Source: Pyxicephalus adspersus (taxonomy: Eukaryota; Chordata; Amphibia; Anura; Pyxicephalidae). Taken from it: DNA of 64,000 nt. The number at the start of each line of letters is the position of its first letter. Within the stretch, counting starts at the first letter, position 1. The translations under genes and the position numbers were made by a program. The notes under the pieces were generated by a model that saw nothing but the letters and a program-made list of their open reading frames with translations, made no database searches and had not been told where the DNA came from. Positions 46,268 to 58,241 of this stretch are shown here, piece after piece. The DNA is taken from assembly GCF_032062135.1 (NCBI RefSeq), contig NC_092859.1:157114526-157178525 (forward strand). Reading direction: 5' to 3'.

Positions 46268-47339
46268 ATGTGATGGCCCTTCTGCCATGCACAAGCCGAA
46301 GGTTGTATTTTATTGATTCAAAATAAAACATAATTCACATAAAACATAATAAAACAATTTACAAGTAAGACTTGAAAAATGTGAAAAATGAGATGATAGA
46401 TAATATGCTAACCATGGTTCCCAAACTGCCAAGAACTTGTCATTGGTGTCAATAATCATTAATCATCATCCCTTGTAATCTGTTTTTGACTTCAAATCAG
46501 AGAGGGGGTCTCGAAAGCATGAGCTATGGTCTGTTTGGTGGGCATAAAAGTATGTGATATAGGAAATGCTGATTGTCTGTCATTATTATACGTTTTTAGC
46601 TTGATATGAGTAAATGATGTGGGAAGGGGGTCAGAGTGTAAAAGCCAATCTTCTGCCTTGGTGGGCTTTTGTTATCACGACTATAATATTGATAATCTCA
46701 ATGATGTTCTGTCTTTAATTTGCAATTATTCATAACATCCATTTATACTCCACAAGAAGCTTCATGACGAGAGCTGTATAATGAGGAGCTCTTGAACTAG
46801 GTAACCCGTCCATTGTATACCGACGCTTCTGTTTATCAAAAACTCACCCAGTGGATCTTTCCAGAAGATGTTGATGTATAAATATCTTATTTTAGGCTCA
46901 TGTTTTGTTCTCTTAATGATAAAATAATGATGAATGGTACTTTATGCCACAGAGATGATCATTAAAGTGGTTTGGAGAGGCAACTATCACTTATTCATTA
47001 CGTATGACCAGGTTATGAACTCATGATAATATGGAAACTCAGCAAAATGTTCTCATCAGCCTGCGTACTCACTATGCGGAAGAAATGACTCTTATCCGAG
47101 AAGATGTTGTATGGGACATGGATGAGACTTTGTTTTACTGGAAGCCAATGAGAACACAGAAATAGGAAGTTGCATATACCATGTCGTTGTACAATGACAT
47201 GACGTGCTACAAGCTTTAATGCATTAAATATAACATGACCCAGGCAGCTAGGATGTATGCCACATTACCACTGCCTCCCCCTTTTTTTTTCCCCAATTTT
47301 CTGCAACACTATTAGAAACACTGGACATACTATGTCGGA
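46268..47339. other. Noncoding DNA, no gene seen
   Basis: No recognised element or gene. Confidence 0.4.
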
Positions 47340-47960
47340 AAATGGAAACCATGACCACTTTATTATCACAACTAACATTTACAACTCAAAAATATTTATT
47401 TCAATGACAACAATAACACTAATAATATTATTACAATAATACCCAATTGATTACCAAGACTTTAAATTAACACACACATTCAAGATTGCAAGTCATCGGA
47501 GGTACCGCATACCACACAAGAACCCTGGGGGCTGCACCGCACCTAACTTTTATTCCCAGCTGCAAAATAGGTCACCGGCACGAGAATGAGAACACCACTC
47601 GCAGCCCCCTTCCATAAAACCACTTTAAGGTAGCACAAATCACCAATCTTTTGGGAGATCTCCACACCTAAGGTAGGTCTCTCTCATACACCCCCTTTAA
47701 AAGATGCCCTATGATGTCCCCAACCACTATCCCAAAATACCCCCCTCCAACCACAGAGTGGGCAGGTATGAAGATTGCACCCTTCTCAACTGTCCCCCAA
47801 CTTTCTCCCTTTATAACCTTTTTTTCTCCATCCTTCCTTTTCAAACTCTACCTATCCCAAACTTTCCCAACAACTCCGCCTAACCTTCCGTCCCAACTTG
47901 TAACCCTTACCTTTCCCAGCTGCCCCTCGACCCCGGTCCTGTTGACTTTTCGCTGACCTC
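47340..47960. other. Strand-asymmetric, G-poor stretch
   Basis: The plus strand is strikingly poor in G: A/C/T-rich with ACAACAATAACACTAATAAT at about 47407, then C/T-rich with TTTCTCCATCCTTCCTTTTC at about 47822. The 60- and 81-codon frames here are products of the biased composition. It may be the remains of a retroelement body, but I recognise no protein. Confidence 0.5.
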
Positions 47961-50000
47961 TCTTCATCAGCTACAGGCCTCTCTCTACCACTTAGAGGTA
48001 GAACTACCAATTACAAAATAAAACATGTGAATGGTTGTTGCACCTATACACACATAAAAAGTAAAAAACACAATTAATTGTCTTTATTTTATTATAAAAT
48101 CATTGAAAATGTTTTTATATAAATTAGCATGAATACCTGAAATTTCCTAATACCAGCCAACTATAATTTCCTATTTTGCACCTCTTAGACTAGGAGCACG
48201 AGAGATAAAAAAGGGGAGGGCACAGCTAAAACTTTTGTTCCTAGTGAGATCCAGTTTTCAGGATTTAGGAAATCAAATATGCTCAGGTTAGATTAAATTC
48301 TTAAGAGTTTTATAAGGCGGATCTCTTGACCCGGTTTGGCTGGTAAAGCCTTTGGGTAAACCATGGCATAGGGAAGCATGTGGCTTTTTTAACTTCCATC
48401 TACAATGCAGTACAACGCACCTAAATAGCCAATTACCAAGCTCTGAGACAAAGATCAATAACTCTGTATATGCCAGTGACACACGGATTTTGGCTAAAGT
48501 CTCCAACCGGTAATTGGGTTGGTAATGGAGCAAATGGAAAGTTCGTATTAACCAGATAGGTTGGGCTATTGAGAGAACCTTCTATTTTGCTTTAAATTAG
48601 CAAAGCGACACGTTCATTATGTATGACTGTGGATGTCCTGTGTAGATTGCACTTAGAAATATTTTCTTTCTCTGGATCAGAACACAAACCCAACCCAGAA
48701 TTTATTAGTATTTTACAGTTGCAGCTTTATTTACTGTAGTCGGAGATCTTGCAGAGATATTGTCCTCTCGGTGTAACCCAATCTGCAAATCTCCAGGCCA
48801 ATATGTAAGTGAGACATTCTTGACTTTTCAAGGAAATGTTCATTTAACAACAAAAGGGAAATACAATATATATAATAACTGAAGGTTGGAAGAAACAATG
48901 TAGTATTCACTTAAAGTGCAAAAAGCAGAATCAAGGCAATGCACCATGCTACCCCTAATATAGTGGACACCTCTACAGCAGTGCAAGGCAGTTCACAAGT
49001 TCACGCTCCATTAATTGCTATCTTTTGGCAGATAAACTCATTCCTGTATATGTGTTTTAGAGGGGAATGGAGCTGAAGTTCTTCCTGTGAAAGCATACTT
49101 CCAGTCTGTTGCATTCTCTGTATGCCTATTGCGTGCTAAACAGTTTTCCTCAGCATACTTTATGTTGCTGATCTTCTTGGAGCTGCCTCAGAAAGGATAA
49201 GTGTTTAGGATGAAATAAATGGCGTGGTTTATGTGAGAAGTAGAAGAAAAAAAAAGAAATGTGCCTGCTGCTGCCAGTCTGTGTATCCTGCAGTCTGACA
49301 GAAGAATCTCTCTGCCAATTAGCAGAATTACCAAGTCTTAGAAGTACTGCAGCCCTGTGTTCGCATGCCAAGGCTCTCCAAATGCTAAACCTGGGGCTAG
49401 AGACCAGGGATTCAGCTGAGCAGCACCGGCTAGCCTGCTATGAAGAAGCAAGACTTACCGTCTGGAAATTCTTTCTTATCCAAGATGGTTCCCTGGCAGA
49501 AATTGCATTAATGTGGCTCCTAGCTGCTTGGAGGGAACGGGCCATATTGTAAAGGTGATAATGACAGGGCCATGCAGTGTACACTTCTACAAACTGAAGA
49601 TCTCCATTTACTAAACAACATCCACTTTATTGTACCCTCCAAATATTTTTGATAGAGTTCTAGTACATTATAATATATATTTTAAAGTTGAACACCAAGC
49701 AAGCTACCAATTCGTGGCAAGGATCTGTAAAGTCAATATAGCCAGCAATTGTACCTCTACTGGAGTATCAGCATTTGTTGGGTCAAGAATAAAGCCTATT
49801 TATTAATAGTAGAACATGGTTCCTTAACACTGTGGGGGGCACTTTTCTTTAATCTGTAGCCAGAGACATTTTCTATTACAATTTTTTGACTGTTTCAACT
49901 AATTCCAAAGTATCCTTACCACAACTGTTACCACTCTGCTCACAGATCATCAGCTCATCCAGCTTCAGCATCACCTGCATTCCTGAGAATTTTCCACTGT
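47961..50000. other. Noncoding DNA, no gene recognised
   Basis: The 97-codon frame at 49259-49552 (+) has no identifiable domain, flanking splice context or start context, and lies opposite another frame. No repeat family recognised. Confidence 0.4.
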
Positions 50001-50430
50001 TTTCGGCATCCCCTGCACAGAAACTGGGGCTGTGAACAGCTAAAGGGGATTATCGAATGGGTGCTGCAGCCAATGGGAAGATTCTTAAATCCTTTCCTGC
50101 TGGGCCTTTTTAAACCTATCCAGTTCCAGGCTCAGGTTGCTGAATCTTCACTGCATTTCCTGCCTCTTTGCCAGCTAGTTCTCTGTTTGGATTCTCTGGA
50201 TTTGACCTTGACCTCTGCTATCTGCCTGACATTGGTCTGTATAACAGCTTTACCTTGACAGGCTGTGTTCCGGACTGATAGCCATTCCTACACTGAAGTC
50301 ATCTGATCCCTGTCACCCTCTGGTGGTGAGAACCTGGGGGACGTGACCTGGCTACCAGCAAAGTAGTCCAGTGACCACTAAGGTCATCCACCCATCAGTA
50401 CTCGCAGGCTGCACTGGTTCATCTCACACA
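50001..50430. repeat. Possible interspersed repeat
   Basis: GTGGTGAGAACCTGGGGGAC, GTGACCTGGCTACCAGCAAA and the run of CTGCCTGAC / TTTGCCAGCTAGTTC-like words resemble a dispersed amphibian/fish repeat I have met before. No second copy exists in this window and the family is uncertain. Confidence 0.3.
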
Positions 50431-51594
50431 TTCCCTGGTGCCCAATATTTGCCTGTGCTCCCATTATATTAGCTTCCTTGCTTTAGGGGTATTTAGGAGT
50501 GTAGTCGTAGGGTGGGTGCTCACATTTTACATTTTTAAACCCATAGAAACATGGTTAATACACAGTCATGTGATGACCCACCACAGACAAGTCAGGAATC
50601 CAATTTGGATCATGACCAACAGTTTTTTAAAAAATTTCCATTTAGTCGCCTTAATGTACACTGCAGATTTACTTTGTATTCCACAAAAATCGCCATAACT
50701 TTGGACTGCTTAGAGCTTTACTAGACAGACATCTCACACATAAACATCCCAAAAAATGCAACCAAACGAGCCAACTTCTGGCTTGATGCACTTTGGTAAT
50801 GACAGTTCCCATGTCTCCTTTAATCATTCATGGCCAGTTAATGTGTGAATAAATGTCACACTGCCAAGATGGAAAATCTAGAACTGTCAATGTACACTAT
50901 GTAGTCAATGTACAATCTTTATTCTTCCAACCTATTCTATTGTTCCCAACATGGAAACCAAGCTTGAGGCCTTGTGATCAATCTAGCAACCTTGGAGGAC
51001 CTGAACTAGGCGACCTTGCCCTTGCTGTTGTTGCAGTCATTCTGTTTGGACAGCAAAAGCATTTACCTGGCACACCTGTTGATATTTTAATTTGTCTTTA
51101 CAATACAATCTTTTTCTGATTGTAGATGTAAGCACTTTGATACCTGTAGATTCCAGAATGAAATATTTGTCTTCCTGAAGACTTCTTTTAGCATGGAAAA
51201 GTCAGCTCTAGGTTTGAATCTAGGTTTGAGTCTTTCAAAAACTTTGTCATGTATTTCCCTTATCCTGAAATGAGCTCAAATAATGTCTTATAAAATAATC
51301 TTTTTAAACTAAATTCCAGTCTCCATAAATAAGCATCCATCAATTTCTATTTGAAGGCCCTATGGAGCTGTTTTGATCTTGGCATGATGACATCACGCAT
51401 GTCAATGGTCCAGGAAACACCAGACTCTCAATTTGATGCTTATATAAGGTAGAATCCCCCTGTATACTCCCAGCTTTCATACTTTTGACACATAGTCTGG
51501 AACACATAATTCTAATTTTATTTAAAGTGATAATATATGTAGTAGTGTACTTATTTTTTCTACATAATGATTCATTATTTTTGCTTATTTATAA
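50431..51594. other. Noncoding DNA, no gene seen
   Basis: Nothing recognised. Confidence 0.4.
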
Positions 51595-51824
51595 CAGATT
51601 CTCAACCTTTTTTACATGGGGAATCCTTGAAATAACTTTCAGGCCTATAATTTCTATATCCACAGCTCACTGTACATTATGGGGGTGGTCAGTGGGAAGA
51701 ATGTCACCCTTACAGATAGCCAAAATGATCATTGATGTCACTTAAACTGACCTGAAAGGCACAAACTGCTCATTGCTCATGGAACCCCCAGCAACCTTTG
51801 GAGGAACCCTGGCTGAGAAACATG
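51595..51824 (+). mobile_element. hAT-like MITE family E, copy E3
   Basis: Left end CAGATTCTCAACCTTTTTTA, right end GGCTGAGAAACATG. It carries TATCCACAGCTCACTGTACA, one GGTCAGTGGGAAGAATGTCA unit, then ACAGATAGCCAAAATGATCA and CACTTAAACTGACCTGAAAG. Shorter than E2 because it has only one of the 32-bp units. The target duplication is not recognisable. Confidence 0.8.
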
Positions 51825-53021
51825 GATTTGAATAATGAAAATGAACGCACCATGCCAATTCCATGCCATTTGCTCAAGTATTTATATGAAAATCTTATAT
51901 GTGCTTAAAGATATATGCAAAAGATACTCAACAATTTTCATGAGGTGTACTTCTAACTATAATTTTTTTTACTGACGTGTATACTGTATATATTTTTTAT
52001 TTATATCAAGGTGACCGACACTTAGAGAATTATCAACTTGTAAATTACAGAAAAAGATGCCAGAACTTACAGATCTTTAAAAATCCCTTTGCAGGTGTTC
52101 CATATAAACTGACACCGTTTTACGGGGGCACAATGGTCCCCTTTATTAACGCAACAATCAGAAATATTAACTAAATAACAAAACTTGTGTTCCTTTTTAG
52201 CAGTAACAGAGAACTAAATTGTTGTCCCCTTCATTGCAATCTGTAATCTTTGAAATAAAAGTCCTAAAGGTTTTCCCTGTGCACCCCAACAATGGCAGAC
52301 ATGTCAGGAGGATGGACCATCCTGAAGAACATTCTGTATCCATCCCACGTTCTCTTGGAGGTGACAATAACTGTATTTAGGGGACAACCTTTATTGTATT
52401 CTCAGGCATCCCTCCTCTCTCCCCTTGCACAAGTGTATGCATTCAGGCGGCTTGCTTGCCGTATCTCTGGCAGATAACCCTGGCATCAAGGGAAATAGAA
52501 GGAGTGACAAGGCCGTCAAGAGGAGATTCCGCTCAGCACTTGATCTTTTGATCAGTTTCTCAGCAGACTTAGCCGTGACCTTTAAAAGTTATCTCATTCA
52601 GATTGCAATCCAAGAAGTGTTCCAAATAGCAATGCCTTACCATGATTTTGTGCATGCTTCCGGATGCCACATGCAGTAATTATAAAAAAAATACCCATAC
52701 AGTGCATGAACACCCCTTACCCGCCATACTAATACCCCCATATGTACGCCAAACTAAAGTAGAGTTTTGTATGCATTTTTTTCACATGGTATTGCATGCC
52801 AATAAAAGCAGAGGTTGCTCGGGGAGGGGCTGATTGTCATCCACTAAAGCTTAGGAAAAACACACATTGTATGCATTTTATAAACTGCCATTGAAATAAT
52901 TAGGGTCTTCAATGCACATAACAGAATTTAATTGCACTTAGCTTAATGTAATTCATATTTGTACTCCCTTAGGAAATAGGAGCTGCCAATCTAGCATTTC
53001 TGTACAATGGAGATCTAAGTC
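51825..53021. other. Noncoding DNA with candidate conserved block 52400-52680
   Basis: 52400-52680 has no repeat signature and keeps CpGs (CAAGGCCGTCAAGAGGAG at about 52509; GCATGCTTCCGGATGCCAC at about 52653). Frames of 61-84 codons overlap it without a domain. The remainder is AT-rich and unrecognised. Confidence 0.3.
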
Positions 53022-53039
53022 AGGCTATGTACACACTGG
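53022..53039. mobile_element. Start of a PIF/Harbinger-like MITE (B3), cut by the gap
   Basis: GGCTATGTACACACTGG directly before the gap matches the B1 terminus GCTGCGTACACACTGCC. The rest of the element, if present, is in the unsequenced part. Confidence 0.45.
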
Positions 53040-53341
53040 NNNNNNNNNNNNNNNNNNNNNNNNNNNNNNNNNNNNNNNNNNNNNNNNNNNNNNNNNNNNN
53101 NNNNNNNNNNNNNNNNNNNNNNNNNNNNNNNNNNNNNNNNNNNNNNNNNNNNNNNNNNNNNNNNNNNNNNNNNNNNNNNNNNNNNNNNNNNNNNNNNNNN
53201 NNNNNNNNNNNNNNNNNNNNNNNNNNNNNNNNNNNNNNNNNNNNNNNNNNNNNNNNNNNNNNNNNNNNNNNNNNNNNNNNNNNNNNNNNNNNNNNNNNNN
53301 NNNNNNNNNNNNNNNNNNNNNNNNNNNNNNNNNNNNNNNNN
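53040..53341. other. Assembly gap (302 N)
   Basis: Run of N. The continuous frame reported across it (53027-53401) is meaningless. Flanking DNA suggests a MITE start on the left and a tandem repeat on the right, either of which could have broken the assembly. Confidence 0.99.
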
Positions 53342-53770
53342 GAACTCAGGTTAGAGGACAGAGGGCCAGTTTTGGAATCAGATGGGCTTCAGTGCACATA
53401 AGTCCTCTGTCCTCCAGTGGTGGAGACGGCAGTGTGGACAGGGGATTGACCTCATTAACTTGAAGCTCTTTTGTTGTGCAATAAATAAGATGCATTAGTA
53501 TTTTGACTACAGTTTCTGACCCAGGTGTTATTTCTTTCCTCTTTTGTGAGTCAAGGAGTTGACTATCTATCATGGGCACCTTGATTCTACCTGCAGATAA
53601 ATACAAATCCATGCAGATTGGAGGAGAGAGGGCCGGTACTAGGAGTCTATCAGGTGAGCTGCACTGCACATATAATGATAGGAAACATAGGTGGAGAGAG
53701 CAGGCTGAGCAGGGGGCCACCTCATTAATTTGCTGCTGCTCCATCATTGTCCAATAAACCTGATCATTGT
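53342..53770. repeat. Diverged tandem repeat, about 267-bp period
   Basis: The words GAGGGCC (53361 and 53628), TCAGTGCACATA / CTGCACATATA, GTGGAGA, AGCAGG/GACAGG and CCTCATTAA occur in the same order in two units offset by about 267 bp. The left unit may extend into the gap. The minus frame of 133 codons across both units is a shadow of this repeat. Confidence 0.6.
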
Positions 53771-54346
53771 GTTTTCTGAGATCAGCTTTGCTGCTTGTGC
53801 TGTTGCTGGGTAGAGAAAAGAATTATTCCCTCTAGCTAGGATACCTGGTAACACAGAATTACAAATTTACTGGTTTATGAAACAGGTAGAATTCAGCTTT
53901 AGCTTTCATTAAACACAACCTTAAAAAATCTAACTTTGTAAAATGTTAGCAATAGAAGGAAGAAAGTGCAATGTCTGATTTCCGATGCTTTTGCAAAACT
54001 ACAGGTGCACTTAGCAGCAGACAATTGTCTGGCATGGCTGTGTAGTGCTCATCCATTTGAGGAGCCAAATGAGAAACCCATTTGTATTTCCACTGGAGCT
54101 TTTGTGCACCAAGGGCATAATATATCTACATTTTAGGGCCTCTTTATTAAAAGCCAAGGCAATACTGTGACTAATTAGGAGAGAAAACATTTACAGCAGC
54201 TGATCTTTTAAAACAGCAAAGCTCTTCCCTACTTAAAGTGTACCAACATTAGAAGTAAGTTTGTTTTTTGTGAATAAATCAGTATCAACACTTTGAAAAG
54301 GTACCTGGTTGGAAAGGCAACGCTAGAAAGCTGGTCATGTGACCAA
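53771..54346. other. Noncoding DNA, no gene seen
   Basis: Nothing recognised. Confidence 0.4.
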
Positions 54347-54550
54347 AGCCAATCTAGTTAAAATAGGCTTTCTAAGGCTGGACAGGAGAGACTATCATGG
54401 GAGAACCTGGGTGATCCATCAAACCTGGATTGATGAGTGGTGATGTTTCCAATCCTGAAAAAGATATATTCCAGATTTGCTGGATCATCCAGGTTCTCCC
54501 ATAATACTCTATCTTCTCCAGTCTTGGAGAGCTTTATGTAACTAGGCCCT
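54347..54550. mobile_element. Foldback MITE, family D, full copy
   Basis: Left arm TTTCTAAGGCTGGACAGGAG and GAGAACCTGGGTGATCCATC; right arm TTGCTGGATCATCCAGGTTC and CTATCTTCTCCAGTCTTGGA, ending AACTAGGCCCT. Directly abuts a C-family copy. Confidence 0.78.
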
Positions 54551-54775
54551 CTTTCATAAAAATAAAAAATCTCACTTACCTTTACATCCGCAGAGCCCCC
54601 GAGACCTCTACATCTGGCCTGGATTTAGTCCCGTGCCCATCCTAGATTCTTCTTCCAATGTAGATAAAGTGCCAGGCGCTGCCATCTTTTTCTGCCTACA
54701 TCAACCAATCTCGCACTGTGCAAGCATGAGATTAGGTCAGTTAGGACAGTTGTGCTGGTAGCAGTAACTATGCAT
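54551..54775 (-). mobile_element. TTAA-family element, truncated copy C6
   Basis: CTCACTTACCTTTACATCCG, CATCCTAGATTCTTCTTCCA, GGCGCTGCCATCTTTTTCTG and CAATCTCGCACTGTGCAAGC are the inverse of the family C interior. The distal half is missing. Confidence 0.6.
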
Positions 54776-55019
54776 GGTTAGGTCATATCCTATACAGAGG
54801 GGCTGCTGTACAAATAAATTATGGAGGGAATCTGTCAGCACAGTCATCCTGGTTTGTTTATTCAGCAATTAGGAGCTTATCTCCTGCTCTTTGTACATCG
54901 AAAAATCACAGAGAGCTATGTGCATCATGTTTTGCCTAATGTATGCTTCAAGGGAAAGTGAAACCAGGTCAGTTGAACCATTTCAGGCACTAGTTAGTAA
55001 AAAAAATAGTAAAATGTAT
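54776..55019. other. Noncoding DNA, no gene seen
   Basis: Unrecognised spacer between the truncated C copy and the TA microsatellite. Confidence 0.4.
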
Positions 55020-55076
55020 ATTATATATATATATATATATATATTTATAAATATATATATATATATATATAATAAT
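55020..55076. repeat. TA dinucleotide microsatellite
   Basis: An almost pure TA run of about 55 bp, interrupted once by TTTATAAA. The short frame ending in it (54891-55079) is not a gene. Confidence 0.97.
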
Positions 55077-56061
55077 TGATTTTTTTTCTAGAAGGAATTA
55101 TGGGAGGGTAAATTTATCTGAGGTTAGGGGATATGATGACCTAAATTTGGCTTTATTTCAGCCCTTGATAACTGGAGATGTAAAGCCTTAGGAATGATTC
55201 AATTGGCTTATAAACTGTTTTTTTTTTTTATTTTTGTTGTCTTATTTGTAAGGCGCTTACAATGTTATTTGATTTGTTATACTGGGAATCCTTTCATCCA
55301 CATGAACAGAAAGAAATGAGATCATGTTCATTATTCATTCCCTCTCCAAATCTATTCTTCTGGTCTCTGGGACTCGGAGGATCTATCATGATCTCTGGAT
55401 GATAGGCTAACCTTGAACCACATAATGTAAATCTTTGAGTTTGGATCAGCAGGACAGAAATACAACCCGGCGAGTCACCTCGGGGATCCACAGCATCGTT
55501 TGATTTAATTATCTCTACAGCAGCAGTATGTTCACATCTCAGGTGCTTGTCCTTCTCTGTCAGAGCTCACAAGTAATGTCACTTCTACTTTTTATTGTTC
55601 CACCAGAGCGATTAGAGATGTTGTCAGGAATGAAAGAACTGGTTTATACTGACGGGGAAGAACAAGACTCTGGAACTACAGGATCTAGAAATCAAGGACA
55701 GTTAGTAACTGCTATACATCTGTACAATAATCCAATGGAGGGAGCTGTTTTATTTAAGCTACTTGCACATTTACAAAAAAATGGATCTTGGTATCTGTCC
55801 TGCTGGAGGCGCTACAGATCTGTGAAAAACACAATGCAAGTGTGTGCATAAGGGTTTGTTAATTCCCTGAGTTTTTATAAGTTGGAAAATTGGATATTTT
55901 TTAAGTCTATTTAGTATTTATGGGTGGTTTTTATTGGGGCCCTGGGTATTATATGATTATTATTTGTATACCCAATTCAAACCAACACCAAGTTCATTAT
56001 TGTGTTCTCCTTGGGGTTTGGTATGAACTAGTAATGTATTGTTACCTGCTATGGTCTATAT
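55077..56061. other. Noncoding DNA with candidate conserved part 55270-55620
   Basis: A T-run lies at 55219-55232. 55270-55520 is repeat-free with ACAACCCGGCGAGTCACCTC (about 55462). The frame at 55528-55851 (107 codons, +) is fairly hydrophilic, contains LEMLSGMKELVYTDGEEQDS, and shows no domain; I found no splice-site pair that would make it an exon. Confidence 0.3.
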
Positions 56062-56243
56062 CAGTGTTTCCCAACCTTTTCACCACGGGGGAAACCTTGA
56101 AATAACTTTCAGGTTTTCAGGGCCCCCCCTCCTATAATTATTATATCCACAGATCACAGTACATTAGAGTGGTGGTCAGTGGGAAGAATTCCTCCTACAT
56201 TGCTGGCCATTGGGAAGAAAGTTTCCCTTACAGATAGCCAAAA
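56062..56243 (+). mobile_element. hAT-like MITE family E, truncated copy E4
   Basis: Left end CAGTGTTTCCCAACCTTTTC, then TAACTTTCAGGTTTTCAGGG, two 32-bp units (GGTCAGTGGGAAGAATTCC and GGCCATTGGGAAGAAAGTTT) and CAGATAGCCAAAAAGAG. The right third is replaced by the tandem repeat that follows. Confidence 0.8.
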
Positions 56244-56244
56244 A

Positions 56245-56415
56245 GAGGGACATTCCCTCCAAAACAAAAGCAGTTGGAAAATATGAAGAGGGACAGTCCC
56301 TCCAAATCAGGGACATTTGGGAAGTTTGAAGGGGACAGTCCTTCCAAATCTGTGAAAGTAAAGAGGTAAAAAGAGGGACAGTGCTTCCAAATCAGAGACA
56401 GCTGGGAGGTGTGCC
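56245..56415. repeat. 43-bp tandem repeat, four diverged units
   Basis: Units start at 56245, 56288, about 56331 and 56373, with the type GAGGGACAGTCCCTCCAAAT then CAGGGACAGTTGGGA. Each unit contains the dyad GAGGGAC-GTCCCTC. It begins at the point where the E4 element breaks off. Confidence 0.85.
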
Positions 56416-58241
56416 TACTGTAAAAATGTCATATTTATATATTAAAAATTGTTTCCACAAATTTGTAAGCATGTTATCTGACCAGTGCCGGTGAATCTTC
56501 GGTATATCAATAGTCAAAGTAATGTCCATACTATTTCTAAGCCCCCCCACCATGGTCTTCTTTACATTTATTCCCTATACCATAGGCCCATGTCTATTCT
56601 GTATAGAAACGTTTAGAAATAAATAGGCAAAGTATCGTACAAGATTGCCGTTTCTCCCAGAAGAAAACACAGTTAATGTACTCTGCCCTGGGAATGAATC
56701 ACTGAAATCACAGGCACATATTAAAGTGCTGGAGAAAATAATCGAAAAGGAGTATATTCAGTGAAATGTATTCATAGGAAAATGCAAAAGGCATTATTTC
56801 AGGAAAATACATGCCAAGCCCCCTAATTATTTTGCTGTTCTCTGGTTAATATGGTTGTAAAGCTGTAAAATAACGATCTCAATTCTAAGCCAGGTGCTCG
56901 GGCTTACGCTGCCTGCTTGAATAAGAAACGGCTGCCAGTAGCCCATTAGTCACTGAAAGCCGTATTTATTTAACTATAACTTACTTCTGTCTCTTCTCAC
57001 CTGAGAAATCTGCCTCTAGTTTTATCATTTGGAGAATTATTGATGTAAAAACGATGCAGACAAGACACTAATTAGCTACTTCTTTTACAAGGAGAGGCAA
57101 CCGGAGATGTGAGACTTACAGGAAGACTTAATGGGCCTGATTCATCCAGCTGCCATAGTGCTTATGGCATGCCAAAACCGGCCTTTCAAGCTAGGTTATC
57201 ATATGTGAAAATATCGCTCGATATACCTGAGAAAAAAAGCATTTCGTATTTTTCACTCTTAGGATTTTGCCACAGAAAACTTTCCAGATTTGATTAAAGT
57301 ATAACTGCATTCAGGACTTAATTAAAGTGTTACAGAGTGCAAACTTATCACTATAAGATGGAATGGAGGGTGCAGCGTGCATGCAGGGACCGGTAGGATT
57401 TAGAGACGTGTCTATGCTTTACCAATGAAGTTCCACATTTGAGATCTTGTTAGATCTGGGACAAGTAACTGTAAGATAAATGGAGGTATGGTATGTAGAA
57501 TAAGGTGTAGTTAAACTTTAATGACTGCTTGCAATGTAAGGAGATACATAGGTTATAAAACAAGCAATCACTGACTTCTGTAGCTGCATGCACTGTGGAA
57601 CAAAAAATCCATAAAACATAAGTATAGCGGTTGCAGTTGATCGCAGTAGTCTGCAGCAGGGTTGACTGTGGTCCCAAACGATCCCATTCCAGTCATTTGA
57701 TATGGTTAGGAATACGTTGCAAGCAGTTACAGTGGATTACAGTGCAGTTCTTGGAAGTAAAAAGTTACTTTTGGGCACATAGTTGCTTTTCCTTCTCTGG
57801 AGGAAGAACTACACCACAACCACAGGAGCAACAACATGCAAACTCCTTACCTGAGTTGCTCCATTGGGCACATAGCAAGTCTAAGGGAGGCTTTAAAAGG
57901 GAGAGCTGAATTTCCTAAAGGTTCAGCTTCATTATTCTGCTGAGAATCTCGGGGATGAATTACTACACAGTACATGCAGCTACAAAGGCCAGTAAGGGTT
58001 TGTTTAAAGATCAATTAGTACTTATTACAAAAACACTAAAAAAAAAAAAAAATCTGTCCAGTGCAAAGTTTGCTACAGACTTTTAGCAGGGCAATGATTT
58101 TCTCCAGACTTTTAAGCAGCTTTAGGAGTAATGAGGGATCTATCTGAACTCTGATAGGATGGTTAATTATACAATTTTATGACATAAGACCATGGAACAT
58201 GGCAAATGTAAACTGTAAACCCACCTTCATCGTTTATGACA
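56416..58241. other. Noncoding DNA with candidate conserved block 56640-57300
   Basis: 56640-57300 is the longest repeat-free, GC-balanced stretch of this part: CCCCCTAATTATTTTGCTG (about 56819), GACACTAATTAGCTACTTC (57064) and AAACGGCTGCCAGTAGCCCA (about 56927). No frame with a domain. 57300-58241 holds an A-run (58038-58052) and nothing recognised. Confidence 0.35.

Noticed and set aside
49259..49552. 97-codon frame that reads somewhat protein-like
   Set aside because: No domain, no splice context, and an open frame on the other strand over the same DNA.
53027..53401. 124-codon frame across the gap
   Set aside because: Almost all of it is N; there is no sequence to support it.
55528..55851. 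107-codon hydrophilic frame, considered as an exon
   Set aside because: No convincing acceptor/donor pair and no recognisable family. It could be revisited with RNA data.
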